A DNA stretch of 64,000 bases from Cunninghamia lanceolata (Eukaryota; Streptophyta; Pinopsida; Cupressales; Cupressaceae). Position 1 is the stretch's first letter; each line of letters opens with the position of its first letter. The notes under the pieces are model-generated. The model saw only the letters and a list, made by a program, of their open reading frames with translations, was not told the DNA's origin and did no database searches. This document shows, piece by piece, positions 24,402 to 34,813 of this stretch. A program made the position numbers and the translations under genes. Location of the stretch: assembly GCA_027924645.1 (NCBI GenBank), contig BSBN01000860.1, positions 5,642,001-5,706,000 of the forward strand. Reading direction: 5' to 3'.

Positions 24402-25678
24402 CGCTGTCTAGCAGAGACATGAGAGTTGACCTATCATCCGGGTTCCCGTAGGTCAGCAGAGTGGTTAGGGGACCTATCCTGAGGCGGTGTAGCTTGGTAG
24501 GGAGCTTTACAGGCCTTTCCAGATAGTTTGTGACAGTTTTCTATTTTTTAGGAAGGGTTCCTATTTTTTAGGGTTTGACCGAGAGTTGACCAGGAGGCAT
24601 CAGGGGACCTCCAGGAGCATTTTTAGAGTTTTGGTCAAATTCCCTATTTTTAGAAGGTATCCCTACATTTTAGGGAGGCACTGTCAGTTAGCATGACACG
24701 TGGCAACATCACCAGTGGCGTGGGCTACAGCAGTTCTCAGTTCAGGATGGCCAGGTGATGGAATTAGAATAATTATTGAATATTACAGTGTGGCTTTAAT
24801 ATTTAATAAAAATGAAATAAAATAAAGTGAATAACATGTCACTTTATATTAATAAGTTATTAAAAGGACCCCCACCTAGTTGACACAATGTTGTGTTAAA
24901 AAGGTGGTCTTTTAATAATGAAGTTAGGCCCTCAACTTGGGCGCCCAACTTGTGAGACTTCATTAATAAAAGAATCTTTCAAAGATTCTTAATTTTGATC
25001 CCCTTTTGGAACCCTAAAGTGGACGCCCACTTTGGGAAATGAATAAAGTGACTTTGAAGTGCTATTTGGGATTATCTTTTGCATATCTTTTGAAGCTTCA
25101 TGGCAGCTCTGAACTCTGTGGAAGGGGGCAGCAGCATTCAGACTCTTGGGAACGAAAACTCTCAAGGATTTTGGTGAATTGGACGACAACCCAGTTCTTG
25201 TTTATGGGAGGCCTACTCTGGGTCTTCATTTGTGCATCATTGGACAGATTCCAGGGCATGCTATTGCAGATCTAAGCTTGCAGCAGTGCCAAATCAGCCT
25301 TATTCTTCAGATCCTTCATTCTCAGTTGCATGTATAGCCTCTTCTGGGCCAATACTGTCTTTGTATGCAAGTAGGGTTGCAAACCAGGCTTTCATTGAAT
25401 ATAAAATACAGATCTGATGGGTATGTGCCTCAATTTCTTAGTTAGTATCTTTCTATCAGTTAATATTTATTTTTAGTCCATTTCTATTTGAGATTGCAGC
25501 TGTATGTATTTCTATTTGCCATCTTGGCAAATACACATCTCAAGAAAACTGAAACCCCTTCTGCATCTCCTCTCTAGTCTGAAAGAAAACAAAAAAAAAA
25601 TTAATAAAAATCATAAAACAAATAAAATCACAAAAACAGCACTTCATTTCAACAAAGGGATCCATCAGGGATCTTTCA
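24383..25678 (+). mobile_element. 3' LTR of element B
   Basis: 1296 bp, the same length as the 5' LTR and about 98.5 percent identical by eye. It is followed by the remaining 86 bases of the solo LTR that B interrupted. Confidence 0.95.
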
Positions 25679-26420
25679 GACTAACTACCGCAAATAACTT
25701 CACCATCTTTTATTTGATGTTTAAATCTCTAATTTAAACAATGTCTTAACATGGAGACATGACAAAGAAATTCATTGCATCTATTCTGGAGTTTAATGGA
25801 GGAGTTTAGAGGGTTTATACTAAACCCTAGCGTCATATTCTTTGAACACATATCGCAGATTTGAGTTGCCAACACCTTACAAGGAGATATTTCTAGGGTT
25901 TGATCGCAGATTTTCAAAGGGGTTCTAAGCTATTGTTGGTGCCACCATTGATAGTGGTCGATTTCCATTTCAGAAATAAATCACAGCAGTCACACATTTG
26001 TATCAGCTCTTATATCAGCCTTCATTCTTTGGCATTTTGGCATCATATGTGCATCATCCATTGAAAATTAATTCCGGGTACGTTGGAGATTGTAATGCTG
26101 ATGTAAACTATCAAGATTGTATTCAAATATTTAATTTGAATAAGCATTTCATTCGTTGTTACAGTTTGTATCAGACCTGATAAACTTTGTAATCAGACCT
26201 GATTTGATGAAAATAAAGGCATATTTAGTGTTGGTATTTTGATGTTTATGCATGCAAAGTATTTGGTTATATTTCCTATATATTGGCATATGTATTTTCA
26301 ATGAAAACCATCTAAAACAAGCATCAAAACCAAACACAACTCAGAAATCAGAAAACAGTGACATTGCATGACAAGTGTTTGACAAAATGTCAATACACTA
26401 AAACTCAAAATTCAGGGCAA

Positions 26421-27343
26421 TTAAGTATTGTCTTTCTTCATGTTTGGCACAAGCATGCCTCTGGGCTGTCTATGCCACATGATCACTGGCCTTGTTCATC
26501 AAGCTTCATCTTTTATCCTTTATCTTATTCTCCAACACTCAGACAAGTCATCTTCCATTGGACAGACTTGCTTGCTTTCCTGATCACACATGACTTGACA
26601 AACATGCAATACAAGCCTAGAAGTAGAAACCATACGCTTAACCCAAAGCCAGACAAGCAACAAAGATACAGTCATGACAGTCTTCCTTAGTGACAATTTG
26701 ACAGACAAACATGACAAAATATGCACAAAAGGGTTTGACAATAAAATTTTTGTAGAGGTGCAAGAAAGGCCACAAGGTCCTTCATTGTGCATGCCCTTTT
26801 GCATAATTTTATCGCTTTTAACCAACCATCAATTAATCCTTCCAATCACCTGACAATCAATTCACACTGCTGAAATCCAAATTGCTCAAGTCAAAAATGA
26901 CAGAAAAAAATAAGGGTTTTCTGCAGGGTTTTCAGTTGTTTCTGCAATGGGTCAGTTCCCCTGTCAGACTCACCCAATCTGAGTGAATCTCGGCAGAAAC
27001 TTGCCAAGTAACTCATGAAATATTTTTCAGTTTCTGCGGCACTCATCTCACAAATCACAAGCAAATTATTTGTCTACTCCAGAAACTCACAAGTTCCAAA
27101 AAGCACTCACTGAGTTTTAAAACACTGAAAATGACTATCATTTGTAGTAAACTTAAACCCTATGAGGGACTGATAAAGTAATAAACTAACAGTAATTTTT
27201 TCTTTTGCTTTTGTAAATGGAATATGCATGCATAACCAATATCCTACAAGATTTAGGATTTTAGTTGTAGGCTGTAAACAAGGATTCACTGTAGAAAGAG
27301 AAAATCGGATGCATTCAAAGCACTAAAGGATAGCCTAAGATCA
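26421..27343. other. Spacer without recognised genes
   Basis: AT-rich, with no recognised protein or LTR end. Short CCACTT and GGCATGCC-like boxes suggest a remote link to the degenerate repeats at 4467-6720. Possibly old retroelement sequence downstream of H. Confidence 0.45.
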
Positions 27344-27348
27344 GAAAT

Positions 27349-29206
27349 TGTCATGTGCCTATATTATATAATATTATATGATGTTATCTATAAATATTTT
27401 AAATATAATATATTAAGGGATATATTATATTTATAAATAACCAATATAAATATAAATGTAAATATTAATAATTTAAATATTATTATGATCATTTATTATA
27501 ATAATATAATAATATAAATATTATAATAAATATATTATAAATACAAATATAATATATATATACATATTATTAATATATAAATATAAATATTAAATTAAAT
27601 ATTATTATAATCATATATTTGATTATTAATATAAATATTAATAATATAACTATAAATATTATCAGTTTAAATATTATTATCATATACTATAATATATATA
27701 TGTATTATCAATATAATAGTAATTAATATATATAATAATAAGAATATATAATATTAAATATATATTTATTCATTGCATAATATAAAGGCATTCATATATG
27801 GTATCGGGCCTCTTGAGGAGATGCCGATCTCACAATAAGGAGCGCTTAACTAATTCAAACATCAAGTATCATCAAAGTTTAATAATATTTATTTATTAAG
27901 GGTGGTGACCGGTGGTAAATTGTATCCCTTCAAACTTATAAATATTAACCGACCCCCTCTAACAAAAGGAGCAATCAATCAAAAAAAAGGAAGATAAGAG
28001 AATAAATATTTACCGCAGCCTAAAAAGGTATCTGCAGATCTGTCTAAACAGCAGGTAAGTATTTTAATATATTTAATTATTAAGATGTAATATATCCATA
28101 TATATGTGTATAAATATATATAAATAAATATATATATACATATAACCAAGTAGGCACAGTTAATAAGAATTTATGTAAATTATTATGGCTCATAGGAAAT
28201 GTCTTAACTATATCTAATATCAAATAATAAAGAACAATTGTATAAAGAAGGATCAACATATAAATGGAGTGTATTCTCTATGATAGATATGACTATCATG
28301 TAAATAACATATGATATAAGAAAGTTGATTAAAATGATTACATTAAAGATTAGATCAAATAAAAAGATCATCTATGAGAATAAGCATAAATTGAATTAGC
28401 AATGAAGCCTAGTATAAGGCTATGAATAAATGATGAAATGAGGTTCGATGAAGGAACAAGAATAGAGATATAAAATCTCCAAATGATGAATAATGAATTG
28501 TGGCTCACGAACTTGTGATGTAATCAAAAGGATGTTCAAGTCTCATCCTTAATCACTTCTATTAACCTATGTGTATGGGGTTAAGTTAAGGGCAAAAATT
28601 GGACCTAGGTGACCCTCAAGTGGATGAAGAATACCGCATGTTGTGTGAAGTCCCTTGAGCCAAGAAGCGAGGAACACCGTGTGTAGTGTGAAGCTCTTGG
28701 GCCTAAGGTAATATGAGCTCATAATTAATGTGCCCTACGGATGGTGACTCTCAAGTGAGTGAGGAATGCCACATGTAGCATGAAGCTTCTTGAGCCAAAT
28801 GGTGAGGAACACCGCGTGTAGTGTGAAACCTTTGGGCCTCCATATGGGATGGATATATCAAGCGCCTTAACAAACCATGCTCACACGGAAAATAGGGTTG
28901 ATTAATGATAAGGCTACTAAAGAACTTCCTTGAGATGAATCATGAGAACGATGAGAGAAAGAATATGGATATGAAATGTATGAACTTGATATGAATCAAG
29001 ATTATAAGTATAACTATGAAATGTATGTAATTATGATTATAAGGTTACAAGCCTTAAGTACAAATGTGGAAAATATATTAGTTTGATACTTAATCATTAA
29101 TCCTAGTTATGAAATGAAAAGAAGAACTGAATACTAATGTTCTCTTTTACTAAGTTGAATTGTGCAAGGTTGTGAAAATTTTGGCTTGCTAGAAGGGGAC
29201 ATTACA
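27349..29206 (+). mobile_element. Solo LTR, C-family type, plus orientation
   Basis: It starts TGTCATGTGCC and ends AGAAGGGGACATTACA, 1858 bp, with a perfect 5 bp duplication GAAAT at 27344-27348 and 29207-29211. It has an extreme AT-rich stretch (27355-27790) and the short-repeat block at about 28600-28850, whose units carry GAGGAACACCG and GTGTGAAG. Confidence 0.92.
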
Positions 29207-29410
29207 GAAATGTGCTAAGTAATATAAATCAAACCAAGAAAAGAATGATGTCATCCACAATTATTATTTATGACCTCATTATGAAACCATATTTAAATTC
29301 ATGTTTATTAATAAATTTCTGTGTTTTCAACTACAACCATGCCTATTTCTTCTCTCCTAGCTGACTCAGCATTTAATGATAGCATACACTATGATTGTAC
29401 ATTGATTATC

Positions 29411-31001
29411 TGTCATGTCCCCATTTCCGGCGTGATCACCGACTGAGAATGGAGTTAGCATATCCTCATTCCCGTACGCTAGTTCGTCAACTCAAGGGAA
29501 TATTCTAGCGAAGCAACAAATGAAATTAATGCACTTGCATTAATTATTCAATTGCAAATAATTAAATAATAATAATTTATTATTATTGTTTAATTGAGCG
29601 CCATGGAGAAATAATAAATTAAATAATATTATTTTTAATATTATTTAATTAAAAGCAAAACACAAAAATATAATAAATAGGTCCTAAACTATTTGGGCGC
29701 CTACATGGAAATGTCTGAAAAAGGACAATAAAATAATAAAATAAGAGGTGGCGCTCATCTTGGAGGAAAAAATGGTTCTTGGAGAATGAAATTCAAATTT
29801 GGTCCTAGCATTGGATCAAGCACCCAATTGGAGGGAAATTGTAAATTCAAATCTTCAATTTGAATTGGGTATAAAAGAAGCATTGGTGTCTCAAATTCGA
29901 CATCACGATTATTCTGAATATCTTAGCGACTTTCGCGTTTTGCTTGGCAATTGCTTTGCAAATTCTTCCAAGGACGAAAACCCTTGCGGAGATTGGTGTG
30001 TTGGACAAAAACCCAATCACATCACGGAGGCGAATTCATACGGAGTTCGCATTTGCACTTCATTAAAGATTCATTGAGCTTCATCGATTCATATTCAAAT
30101 TTGGTCGAATACCATCTTCAGATTTCACTAAAGTTTCTTGCATCATATTGTTGGAGTCTTCATTGAATATCTTGTGGAGGATTGTTGGAAGACTTGTTTG
30201 ACTACATCGCTAGATTTATTGAAAGTTCCCATTGCAGCTTATCATAGAATCATGATAAGTTGGGAATCGCTGAGTCACAACATACAGCCGAACTGCCATA
30301 TCGAAGGGTGGCGGACTTGTGAGACGGTGGAAAGTTTCACTCGAGCACCGGTGGAAGTTCATCATCAGACTCGCTCATATTGAAGTCTCTTGCAATTGTT
30401 TAGTGGTATTTTGCCTTGCCTATCGGGATCCATAGAAGATTTGTAACTTCATCATCAGGCATCGATTCCCATCATCCATATCTGTTGAACCAACATGGAC
30501 GGATCGCCAATCGTGGGAGTGTTAGATAAGATCAGATTTGCACACAGAGTAATAGCGCATCATTGGTAGCGGACCATCATTTGCAACGCGTGAGTGGATA
30601 CTCAGATTACCGATTGTAAGCAGAGTAGTATATGCATCGAATACATATTCCTTGGAACACAACATACTGAGAGGCTATCGCCATTGTCTGGGAGGTTCAT
30701 ATGTATTCATCGTAACATTTGGCATCACATCGTTATCCGATCTGGAGACCAACACAGCAGTTATTGGAGATTAGCATTGCATATCATGGACAACTAGAAG
30801 GTCGTAAGATTCACTAGAATCATTGTTGACAAGATCAGAGATTTGCAATTGATCATTGAGGCCGATCTGAATCACATCAGAGATTGATTTGCATGTCCCA
30901 TCATCAACTTGCAGTAACAACAAGAGCTACGGTCTATCCTAGATCCCAGCGATGTCTTCACAAGATCTTCCACAGCCAATCGTCATTGCACGGGTATGCT
31001 C

Positions 31002-31066
<65 letters not shown>

Positions 31067-31369
31067 GATTGTAATAGTCATTACCTAGTTGTTAATGGCT
31101 AAGAGCCATGAATTATAATGCCATTTGAAGGTGATTGAAACTGATTGCAACAGTAGGAAAACTGAGATAATATTATCATTGTATGTTGCAAAATTTCATA
31201 TTGTAATGCAAGTTGAAAGGTGGCTATATCCCTATTGTCATAGATTTGCATTTGATAATACATAGATTTTGTGTCGGAGACAGTGCAATTTGTAATAGAT
31301 TAGATCAGTTCATTGCAAATTTGAAGAGAGCATAAAAATACCATATCACACCGAGAACAACACATGACA
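29411..31369 (+). mobile_element. 5' LTR of element E
   Basis: 1959 bp, TGTCATGTCCCC to CACATGACA. Compared with the 3' LTR it has about 170 extra bases near 30905-31075, mostly a (TA)n tract and its left flank. Confidence 0.92.
31007..31064. repeat. (TA)n microsatellite in the 5' LTR of E
   Basis: About 58 bases of uninterrupted TA dinucleotides, absent from the 3' LTR. Confidence 0.95.
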
Positions 31370-31370
31370 G

Positions 31371-31382
31371 TGGTATCAAAAC
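31371..31382 (+). promoter_or_regulatory. Primer binding site of element E
   Basis: TGGTATCAAAAC one base after the LTR, followed by ATCCTGCCAACC as in the other elements. It has two mismatches from the canonical initiator-tRNA-Met site. Confidence 0.8.
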
Positions 31383-31554
31383 GAGAGATCCTGCCAACCT
31401 ACAGGGTATAATTGGAATTGACGAAAGTTGTCTTCTTCCAGTAGCATTTCGTGCACAAGTTTAGTGGTTATATCCACCTACATTGGGTTGTGATTTAACT
31501 CTATTCTTATCCGAGTGTTATGAGCGAAAAGATTGACCTAGTCAACAGTTGTGA

Positions 31555-33182
31555 ATGATGGGTTCGAAGACTATGTCTTTATTAGCAGATGAATTGGCTT
31601 CCATATGCGATGAGTATAATGCACTTCCAAGTAACATCAAAGAGCGTATAAACTTCAATCAGTATATGGGGCATCGAAAGGACATATCACAGTCGGAAGT
31701 TTAAGATGAAGGTTGTCTTCCAATACAATTTAGGCACTCTAATGATTCATCTACAAGTGAAGAAGTTGTGAAACAGAAGCTTCATAAGGTAAGTAGTAGA
31801 CTTGAAAACCTAACCCAGTCAACAGCTGCACTTCTCTGTACCTTGGAGGAAGTAAAAGGATGTCTTCACATGTTGGATCAGTCATCTTCTAAGGAAATGC
31901 GAGCAGCCTCGGCTCCTACAATATCTTCCTTGGGTAAACAAAAGTTGTTAAGACACAATAGTAGGACTGTGAGACTCCTTGTTACTTCATGTTTGGGTGA
32001 AATCATGAGGATTTCAGCACCTGAAGCTCCTTACAATGATAAAACATTGAAAGAGCTATTTCAGCTGATGGTGGATAGTTTCCAGGATCTGGATGACATC
32101 ACATGTTTTCATTTTTATAGAAAGGTTGAGATACTTAATCTTTGCAAAGGTCCGATTGCATGCTGTCATGTTGGATTTGGGACTGAATGAATTGATCAGC
32201 ATGATGTTCCTCAACTTCTTTGTCGTGGTTAGAAAGGAACATACTGATGATGTTGCATCCATGTACGCCATCGATCAGGATGATGTTCCTCAACTTCTTT
32301 GTCGTGGTTAGAAAGGAACATACTGATGATGTTGCATCCATGTACGCCATCACGAGTTTGATTATTGAAGAGAGTGATGTTGTGCCACAATTACCTCTGT
32401 CTATTCTTTTGGCTAACAGGAAGGACGACCATGTCAAAAGTGACTTAGCTAGAAGAGTGATTGTTCAGTGTAAGAAGAAGCTGAGACCTTTCCTGGATAA
32501 TGAGGAGTTGTTGGGTGAAGAAGAGTTCATGGCAGAACATTCAGATGAAGAAGGATCACTTGACCACGAATTGCATTGCAGCCCTAAAGAAGATGAAGAC
32601 ACAAGTTCGTTTCAGCCCTATGAGGACACAATTGAAGAAGGTCTATCTATCAAGGCTACAACTAAAGAGCACACTGAAGAGAACATGATAGATGACTACA
32701 AGACCGGAGCAGAGAAAACTATTGAAGACACGGATGAAGAGCATTTGAAGATTGGAAAGGATACCGCATTGGAGATTGTCAAACCAACCAAGTCAGATCA
32801 GCTACATGAAAATTTGAGTTCTTGTGATATTCCATTGGTTGAGCCTTGCATTGTGTCAGCACCTTTACATCAATTTCATTGGGAATCAAGCTATGGTATG
32901 GATGTCTTTGAGTGGGATGTTGATTATACCTATGAAAATACAACAAGAGGTGAACAAGGTGAATTGGATAAGATTGTTTTGGCATTGCAAGACACGGAGG
33001 ATCATTTGGTGAAGGATACAGCGGTACACACTCCTTCTGGAGCAGACATTGCTGAAGGACAGAATGTAGAAAACTCTACTCACTACTTTGGTGGTGACCC
33101 TTTCAAGGAATATGATGGTCTAGTCTTTACACATGGGTATCATGAAGAAGAGGCCATGGAGATATGTAGTTTGAAGGATTAG
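31555..33182 (+). pseudogene. PDS5-like N-terminal region fused to an acidic retroelement protein (element E)
   Basis: About 31768-32480 encodes a stretch that I recognise as PDS5, the cohesin-associated HEAT-repeat factor. Markers are LRHNSRTVRLLVTSCLGEI, then MRISAPEAPYNDKTLKELFQ, VMLDLGLNELI, SLIIEES and ARRVIVQCKKKLRPFL, in family order and without introns. A leader of about 70 residues (from 31555) precedes it. After about 32490 come an acidic Glu/Asp-rich region and the segment shared with element H (32829-32993). Breaks: TAA at 31702 (probably from CAA), a one-base shift near 32160, and a 79-base tandem duplication at 32194-32351 that shifts the frame again. After it the frame stays open to a TAG at 33180. 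PDS5 normally regulates sister-chromatid cohesion in the nucleus; a role here is unknown. Identification is from memory of the family, not a search. Confidence 0.75.
32194..32351 (+). repeat. 79-bp tandem duplication within the PDS5-like region
   Basis: 32194-32272 and 32273-32351 differ at one base only (GATCAGCATG and GATCAGGATG). As 79 is not a multiple of three, it changes the reading frame. The near identity shows that it is recent. Confidence 0.95.
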
Positions 33183-34813
33183 TTGGAAGTCACAGAGGAT
33201 ATGATTGTTGCAGCTCTGGTACACTTTGATGACACTTACAAAACTATTGAAGATCTCTACTGGAAGGCACAAACTAGGAGAAGACATAAGGGCATGGATG
33301 GTGAAATCTCTCTTATAGATTTACAGGCAAACAAAGAAGTCGTGGTACCAATGAAATCAAATTTCTTGCAACTACTTTCAGATAGGGATCACATTTTCAA
33401 GATTGCTGGAGTGTATGCTAATGCTTTGAAAAAGGAGGATGTAGTCAATAAGCTCACCTCAAAGCTTAGGTTTTACTAAGGAGGATTTGGAAAATACACA
33501 GATGGCTCTTGAAGAAACAGAAGATCAGCTGTATGTAGCCGAAATATCCAGGAAGGAAGAAATTGAGAAATGGGTTGAAGAAATCAAACAGGTGATTGAA
33601 GAACTTGACAGCATTCAAGAGGAGTTTGATCTAACACATATCTTCAGGAAATCAGAATGTGGAAGCTTAGATCAGCAGGGAGGTTGTTTTGAGTATGAGG
33701 ATAACGACAGTGTTTAGTTTGTTGATAACCCATTGTTTGAGATGGATTCGGAAACAATTTTGATAATCCACTCTTTGAGCTGAACGGTAGAGCACATCTG
33801 GATTTTGATAATACAGGAGAGATGCATGATCTAGATGCGGTGTATAGCTATGAGGTGGAACATGTTGAACATGTTAATGAATTGTTTCCTACAGTGAACC
33901 TGACTAGATGGAATCATCATGATTTGATGTTTGACTTTGTGGGATTACTACAAGGAGAGGTGTACTATTTTGGTATCATGTCTGATGGGACAGAAACTAT
34001 TGAAGTTTTAGGCATCATCAGATATACTCTAGTTGAAGGTCACATGAGAATCAGAGTAGCGCAGCATCAGCATGGGGCAATTTCTTTTGGGATAAGTATC
34101 TAAACAAGGAATCATCTTTGTGGGATATTAGTAACGGATGACGATGGAAGAAACATACCATGGAGCAATGGTCATGATATTGCTATCTCTTTTTGCAATC
34201 ATCTCATGAGTTCACTTGGATTTCTGCAAGTGGATTGGAGGGAGATTCTAAGTAGATCTCGGAGTTTCCCTGTGTTGGTAACTTTTTGGAGGATGTTTTC
34301 GGCCATTTGCGTGAGAGATGCAGAATTGATTTGGACCTTGATTATTCCATGGGGCCTAAACTTCTTGAGGGCAGTAGTTGTTCAGGAGTTTGGAGAAGAG
34401 TTGCATCATCTTCACATCCATGGGAGTTCTACAGGAGTTGAAGATTGGTTTTGTGTTGTCAGCACTTTGGAATGTTTCCAATTCTTCATGTTTGTAGGAT
34501 GTGATGACAAGGTGATTTGGAATCCTGGTGGTGGCATGTTTGGCACATCACTTCACTAGGATCATGAGTTTCTTCACAACTCACAGAGCATTGCAGTTGA
34601 TTTTGACAGCATCAAGCAACGAGAGCTTGAAGACTTGTGGTGGAGTTTCAGAGTTCACATTCTTCATATTCTTCTTGGAAGTTGCAACCACAGGTTGAGA
34701 TTTCGTGTGATCACAGGACATTTGATTGGATGGAGATACTTGTCATTTGACAGCATGTTCCAGGATACAGGTTTGTTATTGCTTGAGGGCAAGCAATCTC
34801 GGGAAGGGAGGAC
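33183..34813 (+). pseudogene. Unrecognised accessory protein of element E (3' part)
   Basis: It continues the frame after the TAG at 33180 and is broken into open stretches at 33183-33479, 33487-33717, 33822-34103, 34206-34559 and 34635-34838. 33487-33640 is Glu/Lys-rich and probably coiled coil. The C-terminal part is rich in Trp, Phe and His with no known catalytic motif. 34512-34633 resembles 15093-15185 of element H. The TAG at 34557 falls where Gln would fit. I do not recognise the family. Confidence 0.5.

Larger units (their letters stand above)
18294..25678 (+). mobile_element. Full-length Ty3/gypsy chromovirus B (7.4 kb)
   Basis: Two 1296 bp LTRs, a primer binding site, one gag-pol reading frame with a C-terminal chromodomain, and a purine tract are all in the expected order. 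By eye the LTRs differ at about 19 positions plus two small indels, near 1.5 percent, so the insertion is fairly young. It sits in the solo LTR 16002-25764. The repeated flanking bases are only GAC (18291-18293 and 25679-25681), shorter than the usual 5 bp. It is the youngest layer of a three-level nest. Confidence 0.95.
16002..25764 (-). mobile_element. Solo LTR, C-family, minus orientation, split by element B
   Basis: It begins TGTAATGTCCCC at 16002 and, after the 7.4 kb B insertion, ends GGAGACATGACA at 25764. Without B it is about 2.38 kb, close to the 2.14-2.16 kb LTRs of element C, and very similar to them in the repeat block (16400-16650). Flanks GAGAA (15997-16001) and AAGAA (25765-25769) are a 5 bp duplication with one change; the H 5' LTR has the uninterrupted site near 7410. 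Confidence 0.9.
6721..26420 (+). mobile_element. Non-autonomous LTR retroelement H, broken by nested insertions
   Basis: Two LTR copies that align closely (6741-7913 plus 9694-9865, and 15334-16001 plus 25770-26420) flank an internal region. That region begins with a tRNA-iMet-type primer binding site and ends with a purine tract (GAGTGGGGAGGA) at 15284-15295. Inside are solo LTRs at 7914-9693, 9872-11594, 12688-14150 and 16002-25764, the last containing the complete element B. With these removed the internal region is only about 2.2 kb. It encodes a zinc-knuckle protein and an unrecognised protein, but no protease, RT, RNase H or integrase. H must therefore have moved with enzymes from another element. 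Both outer ends are eroded, so no target-site duplication could be read. Confidence 0.8.
15297..26420 (+). mobile_element. 3' LTR of element H (interrupted)
   Basis: It starts TGTAATGTCCCC at 15297, after the purine tract. It runs to 16001, is interrupted by the solo LTR at 16002-25764 (itself split by element B), and resumes at 25765. Alignment with the 5' LTR stops at 26420, about 25 bases before the expected CTTACA end. It resembles the 5' LTR closely in both parts. Confidence 0.8.

Noticed and set aside
31002..31102. ORF with a Tyr-Ile repeat
   Set aside because: It reads through a (TA)n microsatellite.
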